Positions 32,841-38,805 of a stretch of DNA of 38,805 bases are shown one piece after another. How positions within the stretch are numbered: the first letter of the stretch is position 1; each line of letters begins with the position of its first letter. Under the pieces are notes generated by a model. The model saw nothing but the letters and a program-made list of their open reading frames with translations, ran no database searches and was not told where the DNA came from. The translations under genes were made by a program, and so were the position numbers. Source of the stretch: Candidatus Thorarchaeota archaeon (GTDB taxonomy: Archaea > Asgardarchaeota > Thorarchaeia > Thorarchaeales > Thorarchaeaceae); contig JAUWOU010000014.1 of assembly GCA_030612005.1 (NCBI GenBank), forward strand, positions 1-38,805. Reading direction: 5' to 3'.

Positions 32841-35530
32841 GCAATCATTACCTCATTGATTTGGAGAAGGACATCTTCCAGTTTCCCATCAAATGCTCTA
32901 TCAGCCAGGTTCCAGCTACCTGTTCGTGAGAGTGGAGGATATCTAAAGTCTTCCCGTGAGATGAACAGTCGAGTTGGTAGATATTGACGAATTGTATCCA
33001 GCCATTTCTCCTGCTCCTCAGTCAGTTTATCTCCAAGCTGTTCTCGAATAGTTTTGATAGCTTGATATGCCCGCTCATCTGGAGTACTATCATCCTCTAA
33101 GACAGCCTCACGGAAGAGTGAGATGATGTCAGCCAGTTCCTTCACATAGGGTTGCCTAAGCCGCCGAGCTTGAGAGAGACTTTTTGCAGTGAACCGCTCA
33201 GGTTGAGATTCAAGCACCTTTCGTAGCTCACTGAGATGGGCTGTATTGAACTCCTTTGGTCGATTAAGAAGAATCTCGATGGCCGTTACTTGGTCTGGAT
33301 TATTAGTAACATAATCATCGAAGAGTTTCAGATACTCATCAGGTTTTAGCGTTCGACCGTCAGTAGTCTTGAAGAGGTACTCGGAGGTTACAGTATCAAT
33401 AGCCTCTGGAGCCTCGATGAATATCTTAGGGTTCCGTTCGTACTCCTCAATCGCTTCTTGAAATTGTGAGTCAGACAAGATCCTCGCGGTTTCAACAAAG
33501 TCTGTCAGGAGTTTATCCGGTAACTCGGATGAGTACTTACCAACATCACCCTCGGGTATCCATGGCTTCAGAATTTCTCTGCCTTCCAAAGTGATATTCT
33601 TGGCAACTCTGAGAAGGCGCTTCTGAAGTAATCTGATATTATACTCCCTGTCTTTGTTATTCAGAACATCCTGGACAATCTGTCCAAAAGTACGTGAGGG
33701 TTTTGAAGGAGGATTCTCAGTGAAAGCGCTTGCATTCATGTAGTCGATGAGTCCCACAGCATCATAGACCGTGAAATGATCCTTTAGAGGGAGAAGGTCA
33801 TTACACAATCTTGTACCTCTTCCCATCATCTGCTCAAAGAGAATTCGAGACTTAACAGGTCGCACAAAGAGAATGTTCTCCAGGGCAGGAATATCAACCC
33901 CTGTCGAGAGCATATCCACAGACACGACAATCCCTGGCTTTGGACGGTTGCGGAACATTCTGATGAGCTGGAGTGGTTTGTCAACACTGGGACTTCCTGT
34001 GATTTTCTCGACAAAGGCATCACCCCTGTCAAACTTCTCTCGTAAGAGAGAGATCAATTGGTCGCAGTGAGACCTATGCTCAATATCATTTACTGCGAAT
34101 ACCAATGTCTTTGGAAAACGACCAAGTTGCTTCTCTTGCTCCAATGCGTACTTGGCGAACTCTTCGACAATTTTCTTATTTGAATCCGGAGCAGTTACAT
34201 CCCGTTCGACTTGCGTTACTTTAAAATTGCGCTCATCCTCAAGTTGATCATAGGTCCTTACACCTGTATCAGAATCTATGAGAGTTACACCTTCATCTTT
34301 CTTTAGGAAAACCCCATTCATACGAATGTCTGATGAAATTCTAACCGCATCGTAATCAACAAGATATTGGTCACTCACTGCTTTTTCGTAAGTATATCGA
34401 TACACAACATCCCTGAAGTGAGCAAGTGAGTGCAACGCAGGAGTAGCAGTCAATCCAATCTGAACAGCATCAAAGTGCTCAAGCACCTCTCGCCACTTAC
34501 CTGTTTCAGCAGTAGTATATCCACGATGACATTCATCTGCGATGATGAGGTCGGATGCATGGATTGGGATGTCAATCTGGTCAGCATCTTCCTCTTTCTC
34601 AACATCTCCAGTCTTGGATTCATCTTGTGGTAGACCGAATAGATTGATCCTCATCCGTTGAATTGTGCAGACATAAGCAAAGGTATGATTTGGATCAGGT
34701 TCGGCGAGGTATTTTTTAGGAAGTACTGAGATATCGAACTTTGTTTCATCAATTTCCCCCCGCTTGAATTTCTGACTGTATACCTCGTAGATCTTGTCGA
34801 ATTTCAATCCAGGTTCTGGTTCAAAAACAGACATGGAACTAGCAGCCTGTGCCGCAAGAGCTCGTCGATCCACAAGGAAGAGAATCCTCTTAGCATAGCC
34901 GGACTTCATCAAACGATACAGAAGAGAAATTGCAGTGAAGGTCTTTCCAGTACCAGTGGCCATTGCCACCATCATCTTTCGTTTTCCCTTGCAGAGTTCT
35001 TTCTCGATGGCTTCAACAGCGTCACTCTGGTAGTATCTAAGTCGTTCTTTTCCAACTTTTGGATTATCTTCTAGCCAGGTACAGGCTTCTGCATCTCCTC
35101 TTGTGAGCATCTCCAATAGTGCCTGGGGAGTATGGAATTGCTTTACTTTCCGAGACCGACTGTTTGGGTTTCGTAAGTCTTGAAACCAGATGACTTCACC
35201 ATTCGTAGAATAGATGAATGGAACTCGATATTCGACGAACTCCCACCAAGTTGTAGGGAGTCCTCGGGCATATCTTTGAGCTTGCTTCAGTACGTTCTGA
35301 GGACCAACAGAGAGACGCTTTGCCTCCACTAGTGCCAAGGGTTTACTATCATGAAATAGGGCATAATCTACCGGACCTTTTCCAGTCCAGTATTCGATTA
35401 CTGTTTCATCAATGTAGACTATGTTCTCATCATAGTCTGTGATTCTTCCCCAACCTGCATGCTCTAGTTTTTTATCTATTAGTCGTTTCCTAGTTTCGTA
35501 CTCACTTATGCCTCGCGATTTTCTCAACAA
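32822..35530 (-). CDS. hsdR: Type I restriction enzyme motor/nuclease subunit HsdR
   Basis: A 902-residue subunit. The N-terminal PD-(D/E)XK nuclease has D55 (VDYALF) and E69-A-K71 (LVEAKR). The SF2 motor follows with Walker A ATGTGKT (K196), DECH at 332-335, LTATP, and motif VI QMMGRGTR. A C-terminal helical region binds HsdM. It translocates unmethylated DNA and cuts at a distance. The TTG start at 35530 has GGGGA five bases upstream. It is the first gene of the operon, whose promoter must lie in the 182-base spacer before the DprA-like gene. All catalytic residues are present, so the system looks active. Confidence 0.95.
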   Translation of the reverse strand: MLRKSRGISEYETRKRLIDKKLEHAGWGRITDYDENIVYIDETVIEYWTGKGPVDYALFHDSKPLALVEAKRLSVGPQNVLKQAQRYARGLPTTWWEFVEYRVPFIYSTNGEVIWFQDLRNPNSRSRKVKQFHTPQALLEMLTRGDAEACTWLEDNPKVGKERLRYYQSDAVEAIEKELCKGKRKMMVAMATGTGKTFTAISLLYRLMKSGYAKRILFLVDRRALAAQAASSMSVFEPEPGLKFDKIYEVYSQKFKRGEIDETKFDISVLPKKYLAEPDPNHTFAYVCTIQRMRINLFGLPQDESKTGDVEKEEDADQIDIPIHASDLIIADECHRGYTTAETGKWREVLEHFDAVQIGLTATPALHSLAHFRDVVYRYTYEKAVSDQYLVDYDAVRISSDIRMNGVFLKKDEGVTLIDSDTGVRTYDQLEDERNFKVTQVERDVTAPDSNKKIVEEFAKYALEQEKQLGRFPKTLVFAVNDIEHRSHCDQLISLLREKFDRGDAFVEKITGSPSVDKPLQLIRMFRNRPKPGIVVSVDMLSTGVDIPALENILFVRPVKSRILFEQMMGRGTRLCNDLLPLKDHFTVYDAVGLIDYMNASAFTENPPSKPSRTFGQIVQDVLNNKDREYNIRLLQKRLLRVAKNITLEGREILKPWIPEGDVGKYSSELPDKLLTDFVETARILSDSQFQEAIEEYERNPKIFIEAPEAIDTVTSEYLFKTTDGRTLKPDEYLKLFDDYVTNNPDQVTAIEILLNRPKEFNTAHLSELRKVLESQPERFTAKSLSQARRLRQPYVKELADIISLFREAVLEDDSTPDERAYQAIKTIREQLGDKLTEEQEKWLDTIRQYLPTRLFISREDFRYPPLSRTGSWNLADRAFDGKLEDVLLQINEVMIAWTSTA

Positions 35531-35712
35531 GTAAATCCCCAGCTTGCTATGGTAGAGGTCCCACCGAATCTAGGAGTATGCTAAGGAAATGAGTATTTGA
35601 CTCTTGTTCCAATTGTTGTTGTTGATAGATAAGTCATACAGTATTCAATTACCTTGAATACCAGCGATGAGTTTTTGAGTATACTAGAGAATCCAGTTAT
35701 AGGGGATAATAG

Positions 35713-36651
35713 ATGGTTACAACTTCCCTTAGAAAGCATTATGCATATTGGCTTGCCCTTAGTGAGTTTAAGGGTTTTAACCATGAAATAGCGATAGATC
35801 TATTGAATCGCTATGGCAGTCTAGAGAAGGCTGTGAAAGCTCCAGCCAATGAACTCGCAGAACTATTCACACCACTATCGAAACTAAATGTAGTAAAAGA
35901 GATTCTGCACGATTTAGCTTATTTTGAAGAAATGATTTTAGAAATGATTTCTGATGGTATTTCGATAGTAACACTCATTGGCGAGGGATATCCTAAAATT
36001 CTATCGAAAATTCCAAATCCCCCACTAACTCTTTTTGTAAGAGGAAATCTCCCCAATTTCGATAAGAAACAATCTGTTGCTATCGTTGGGACTCGAAACC
36101 CTTCAGAATATGCAAAAGATCTGACATACAAAATCGCAAAGAAACTAGCCAGTATGGGTATCATTATCGTTTCAGGACTTGCGTTTGGTATTGATTCACA
36201 AGCACATCTGGGGGCATTAGATGCTAATGGAATGACCATCGCAGTTCTTCCAAGTTATGTGGGAAATGTAGTTCCTAAGACAAACATTGAGATAGCAAAC
36301 AGAATTCTTGATTCTGGAGGAGCGCTAGTATCGGAATACTTACCTGATGTTGAACAAACACGGGATAAATATGTTAGAAGAAATCGAATTATAGCCGCAC
36401 TTTCTGAATCAAGTATAATAGCTGAAGGTACTATAAAAAGTGGAACCAGACATCAAGCTCGATATGCTCAAGAAATTGGTCGACCATTATTTGTACTTGA
36501 ACCAATTGACAAAACACTTCCAACTTCACAGCTTCCTATTCTTCTGAAAAAAGAAGGTGCGAAATTTGTAAAGGATGAGGTTAGTGCTCTTAAAGCAATA
36601 ACAAGTCTTAGAAGAATAAAAACCATACAAACAAAATTGGAGGGGATATAG
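35713..36651 (+). CDS. DprA/Smf-family protein, ShosA-like
   Basis: A 312-residue DprA-family protein: an N-terminal helical region with a helix-hairpin-helix-like part (LNRYGSLEKAV), then the Rossmann DprA core with VAIVGTRNPSEY (from V122), VSGLAFGIDSQAH (from V153) and GTRHQARYAQEIGRPLF. DprA proper loads RecA onto single-stranded DNA in transformation. Here the adjacent phosphoribosyltransferase gene, four bases downstream, matches the ShosTA system, in which a DprA-like antitoxin partners a PRTase toxin against phage. The location beside a type I RM operon supports a defence role. The C-terminal winged helix typical of many DprA proteins is absent. Confidence 0.8.
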   Translation: MVTTSLRKHYAYWLALSEFKGFNHEIAIDLLNRYGSLEKAVKAPANELAELFTPLSKLNVVKEILHDLAYFEEMILEMISDGISIVTLIGEGYPKILSKIPNPPLTLFVRGNLPNFDKKQSVAIVGTRNPSEYAKDLTYKIAKKLASMGIIIVSGLAFGIDSQAHLGALDANGMTIAVLPSYVGNVVPKTNIEIANRILDSGGALVSEYLPDVEQTRDKYVRRNRIIAALSESSIIAEGTIKSGTRHQARYAQEIGRPLFVLEPIDKTLPTSQLPILLKKEGAKFVKDEVSALKAITSLRRIKTIQTKLEGI

Positions 36652-36655
36652 CTAG

Positions 36656-37360
36656 TTGAGTTATATTTACAGTGAATCCGTACACCTGTCGAGCTCAAAG
36701 GACCCTGTAACCATTGGTCGTAAAGGTAATCAAATCTATGTTTCGAGTCCTTGGAATCGTGAATATGAGATTATCACAGGTATGTGTGAAAAATGCCAAC
36801 ATCCGTATCAAATAGGTAAGTCTTGTTCAACATGCATAATTTGGGACAATATTGAGTATGTTAGAGTAGTGGGAGCGTATATTCCTAAAAAACGACAAAC
36901 TGCTGGTCAAAACATCTCTCTAACAGATGACCTATGGAATGCAAAAGGAGATCCGATGCTAGCGGAACTCTTAGGATGTGTTCTAGGTGTATTTGTACGA
37001 CATCAGTACCCTAAACTTTTGACCTCACAAATCGTCACTGCGGTTCCTGCCAAAACTCCACCTAGCCATGCTGATTATATGGCAGAAGCATTTTGTAGAG
37101 TTACAGGCAATAAGGATTTGAGAAATGATTTGTTAGTTAGAGAGGGAGATACAAAACTCTGGCGACTTGGATGGGAAGATCGCTGGAAAACTGCAAACGA
37201 AGAATTTCAAGTAAGTAATCAATTAGCCATCAATGGAGAGAGTGTGTTAATAATTGACGATATTCTCACCAATGGTGCAACTTTGGAGAGATGTGCAAGT
37301 CTTTTGAAGAAAAGTGGTGCATCCAAGGTATTCGGAGCTGTATTAGGACGTACAATATAA
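36656..37360 (+). CDS. Zinc-ribbon phosphoribosyltransferase, ShosT/ComF-like
   Basis: A 234-residue protein with a zinc knuckle, C44-x2-C47 and C57-x2-C60, followed by a type I PRTase core with PRPP-binding motif VLIIDDILTNGAT (D201-D202). This layout is that of ComF-like PRTases. With the DprA-like gene directly upstream, the pair resembles ShosTA, where the PRTase is the toxin. The start is TTG at 36656; GGAGGGG lies inside the end of the upstream gene, ten bases ahead. The intergenic distance of four bases means co-translation. The toxic reaction is not established by sequence. Confidence 0.78.
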   Translation: MSYIYSESVHLSSSKDPVTIGRKGNQIYVSSPWNREYEIITGMCEKCQHPYQIGKSCSTCIIWDNIEYVRVVGAYIPKKRQTAGQNISLTDDLWNAKGDPMLAELLGCVLGVFVRHQYPKLLTSQIVTAVPAKTPPSHADYMAEAFCRVTGNKDLRNDLLVREGDTKLWRLGWEDRWKTANEEFQVSNQLAINGESVLIIDDILTNGATLERCASLLKKSGASKVFGAVLGRTI

Positions 37361-37550
37361 CTGGGAACATCTCATGGAATAATCATGAATGTTTTCCTAC
37401 TACCTGTGATATCTGACTCTCATCACTGAGGAAGTAGAAGAACCATCAATACATATTCACACTTCATACAGGATTATTAAATTTGAGCTTAATCAAAGAT
37501 ATAACAATAACGAATCTACTTCAACAGATGATGAAGACACAAAATAAATC
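37361..37550. other. Non-coding right end of island 2
   Basis: The 353-base interval between the PRTase stop and the next gene (37361-37713) holds no convincing gene. Its first 190 bases are AT-rich with several short imperfect palindromes (for example CATG...CATG near 37372-37388). Its remainder is the displaced acyl-CoA dehydrogenase tail and terminator. If the island ends carry sites for the endonuclease or for recombination, this is where to look. I see no tRNA and no repeat array. Confidence 0.4.
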
Positions 37551-37613
37551 GTCATGGCACGAGAAATTTTCGGCCGAGAATACCTCCCTTACCGCCAAGA
37601 GAAACAGATGTAA
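37551..37613 (+). pseudogene. Displaced 3' end of acyl-CoA dehydrogenase (right copy, probable native remnant)
   Basis: In-frame codons for VMAREIFGREYLPYRQEKQM followed by TAA, with no gene body upstream. It matches the tail at 23877-23945 (16 of 19 residues). Its codons (TTC, GGC, CTC, TAC, CGC) resemble those of the acyl-CoA dehydrogenase body better than the tail now attached to it, which suggests it is the original end. The similarity continues through the downstream hairpin. Confidence 0.78.
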
Positions 37614-37628
37614 AATTATAATCATTGA

Positions 37629-37672
37629 AAGAGGGGACTCATGCGCCCCTTTTCTATTTCTTTTTATTTTTG
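37629..37672 (+). terminator. Terminator behind the displaced acyl-CoA dehydrogenase tail
   Basis: AAGAGGGG (37629-37636) pairs with CCCCTTTT (37646-37653), with one G-T pair, over an ACTCATGCG loop, followed by a long T-rich run. Stem position relative to the stop codon and the ACTCA loop bases match the hairpin after the intact gene at 23956-23976, so the duplicated segment includes the terminator. Confidence 0.65.
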
Positions 37673-37713
37673 AATCCAAAGATGATTTCAATTTACTGTT
37701 TTACGTTTTGTTA

Positions 37714-38232
37714 TTATTTCAAGGCGTCCCATTTCCTTATTTTCTCACTTAATCTATCAGCGATGAAAGGAGATAGTCTGATTCTTTCTTGATCCTTGTC
37801 ATATTCCACTAGCGATGAATTTACTAATTTTTTAGCATATTTTGAGGGTTGGCTTAGCCAACCCTGTTCCTTTTCTAGAGCCTGAATGACTTGTCTCAGA
37901 AGTATTGTTTCCTTGGGTATTTCGGATGAAAGTTTAAATTCAGTGCAAAAAGATTCATAGGATTCGACTAATGATTCAATATCTTTCGGTAATAGGTTCA
38001 TATCATCATTTATAACTCTCTCAATCAATTTCCATACGATTTCGGAAGGTTTCAGGAGATTATAATCTTCTTCTAGATATTCAAGTCCAGATTCTGAAAC
38101 ATATAAAACTGCGTTTCGAATAATTCCCTTAAGAATTGGAAATTGTATATGCTTCTTTTTCTCGGATTTAAGAAGTGCTTCTATCAAACTTCTAATTTGG
38201 GAAATACGATGATTGTTATGCTCTAAACTCAA
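37714..38232 (-). CDS. Hypothetical protein, overlaps a PD-(D/E)XK-like gene
   Basis: A 172-residue, mainly helical, charged protein with no recognised family. The C-terminal part (LRQVIQALEKEQGWLSQPSKYAKKLV...) looks like a winged-helix segment. The TTG start at 38232 has GAGGGTG about seven bases upstream, and its first 17 bases overlap the end of the upstream gene, so the two are a translationally coupled pair. It lies just outside the right junction of island 2. Confidence 0.65.
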   Translation of the reverse strand: MSLEHNNHRISQIRSLIEALLKSEKKKHIQFPILKGIIRNAVLYVSESGLEYLEEDYNLLKPSEIVWKLIERVINDDMNLLPKDIESLVESYESFCTEFKLSSEIPKETILLRQVIQALEKEQGWLSQPSKYAKKLVNSSLVEYDKDQERIRLSPFIADRLSEKIRKWDALK

Positions 38233-38805
38233 TACAAAACACCCTCACTGGTCTATTTAAGAACACACCAACACTCAAAGCAAAATCAGCAGTACCTAGT
38301 CCACCTCCTGTAATGCCCATCCCTCGATTTTTAGCATATTCTCTTAGTAAATTTCTTGAAGCGACACCTGCATTATATATCGCCCTATCTCTTGACACTG
38401 TCGTGGTTTTTACCTCAGTAGGTCCAAATCGTAGGGGATTAATTCCCCTAGGCTCAGTAACTATTCCATCACAGGCCTCACCTACTGGTCTTACTACGAA
38501 ATTTTTGTCGTATTCTGTTACAAACCAATGACCAACAATTCCCTCTCCGATACCTCCAGAAAGTTGAGCTGGGCATAGCAACTTCTTTTGGGGATATCCA
38601 AGAATAGCAAGCCAAGTTTGTAAACCTCCAAGAGTTGTAAATGCTATCCGCTCTATATATCGATATACATCGTTCATCGGATATCCACTATGAGTTAAGA
38701 AACGATCAGAATACGTCATTGTAGCATTTGAAATATCACTATTTGACATGATCCAAGTCGAATGTTGACTCCAATTCAATTCATCTTTAAATTCTTTGAA
38801 AAATG
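38216..38805 (-). CDS. PD-(D/E)XK-like nuclease candidate (5' end outside window)
   Basis: The frame is open from its TAA at 38216 to the right edge, so the gene probably begins beyond the window; TTG at 38779 is an internal alternative. A pattern D (codon at 38468-38470, ACDGIVTEP) then E-V-K (E codon at 38414-38416, GPTEVKTTT) fits a PD-(D/E)XK nuclease core, with a possible preceding glutamate in GIGEGIVGHWF. The Gly-rich GGGLGTADFAL and terminal strand VRVFCIEF follow. The family is not recognised. With its overlapping partner gene it might be a small restriction or defence module. Confidence 0.55.
   Translation of the reverse strand, partial: FFKEFKDELNWSQHSTWIMSNSDISNATMTYSDRFLTHSGYPMNDVYRYIERIAFTTLGGLQTWLAILGYPQKKLLCPAQLSGGIGEGIVGHWFVTEYDKNFVVRPVGEACDGIVTEPRGINPLRFGPTEVKTTTVSRDRAIYNAGVASRNLLREYAKNRGMGITGGGLGTADFALSVGVFLNRPVRVFCIEFRA

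Larger units (their letters stand above)
23946..37550. mobile_element. Genomic island 2 (HTH-LAGLIDADG, HerA, type I RM, DprA/PRTase) at the acyl-CoA dehydrogenase 3' end
   Basis: About 13.6 kb between two diverged direct copies of the acyl-CoA dehydrogenase tail and terminator. It carries a two-gene operon (HerA-like ATPase, HTH-LAGLIDADG endonuclease), the hsdR-hsdM-hsdS operon and a DprA/PRTase pair. No integrase, transposase or tRNA gene is present. The arrangement parallels island 1. Boundaries are placed where similarity between the two tails ends, to within about ten bases. Confidence 0.75.

Noticed and set aside
35713-36651. Transformation protein DprA as evidence of natural competence
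   Set aside because: No competence genes are nearby; the coupled PRTase and type I RM context point to a defence pair instead.
23877-37613. Chance similarity between the two acyl-CoA dehydrogenase tails
   Set aside because: Ungapped 43/56 base identity, 16/19 residues in frame, aligned stops nearby and a matching terminator hairpin are together far beyond chance.
37483-37752. 89-residue frame spanning the right junction of island 2
   Set aside because: It runs out of frame through the displaced acyl-CoA dehydrogenase tail and its terminator and has no ribosome site or family likeness.

Overview
This window is archaeal. It encodes the Fe-S large subunit of an archaeal/eukaryotic-type DNA primase, an archaeal-type OGG glycosylase and a DUF763 protein. 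Several genes have TATA-like boxes about 30 bases before the start, and many begin with TTG behind strong Shine-Dalgarno sites. Base composition is moderate (a little over 40% GC by eye). An Asgard (Thorarchaeia-like) source seems plausible, but that is a guess from gene content and cannot be proved from 38.8 kb.

Layout. 1-4037: a lipoprotein-release/MacB-type ABC exporter (ATPase, a duplicated-permease protein, and a second permease cut by the left edge), all on the minus strand. 4160-5648: MobB-like GTPase, then an OGG-family 8-oxoguanine DNA glycosylase. 5649-13836: accessory island 1, with a 1922-residue protein of unknown family containing a PD-(D/E)XK nuclease motif, and divergently a large (715-residue) TnpB RNA-guided nuclease. 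13837-22504: ordinary chromosome (PriL, zinc ribbon, thioredoxin-fold protein, DUF763, metallo-beta-lactamase fold protein, TPR protein, HAD phosphatase, small basic protein, membrane-anchored secreted protein overlapping a chagasin-like inhibitor, SAM methyltransferase). 22701-23945: acyl-CoA dehydrogenase. 23946-37550: accessory island 2, with a tandem-HTH + LAGLIDADG endonuclease, a HerA/VirB4-like ATPase, a complete type I restriction-modification operon (hsdR-hsdM-hsdS) and a DprA-like + phosphoribosyltransferase pair resembling the ShosTA toxin-antitoxin defence system. 37714-38805: two overlapping unknown genes, one with a PD-(D/E)XK-like motif, running off the right edge.

The main observation is how the two islands are inserted. 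Each lies directly behind the 3' end of a housekeeping gene on the plus strand, and each has a second, diverged copy of that gene's last ~20 codons at its far end in the same orientation. The OGG tail is at 5589-5648 and 13837-13896 (49/60 bases identical, 16/19 residues). The acyl-CoA dehydrogenase tail, with its terminator hairpin, is at 23877-23945 and 37551-37613 (43/56 bases identical over the aligned core, 16/19 residues). Most differences are synonymous. The right-hand OGG copy still shares a four-base CTAG stop overlap with the convergent priL gene, as a native neighbour would. The simplest reading is that each island brought in its own recoded 3' end, keeping the invaded gene intact, and pushed the native tail to its far side. 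Each island also encodes an endonuclease suited to homing: an RNA-guided TnpB whose 3' end directly abuts the displaced OGG tail, and a two-motif LAGLIDADG enzyme. I propose that both are nuclease-driven, gene-end-replacing islands, comparable in logic to the hybrid atp6 insertion known from Allomyces mitochondria, carrying defence genes or large unknown genes as cargo. The gene-end duplications are visible in the sequence; the mechanism is inference.
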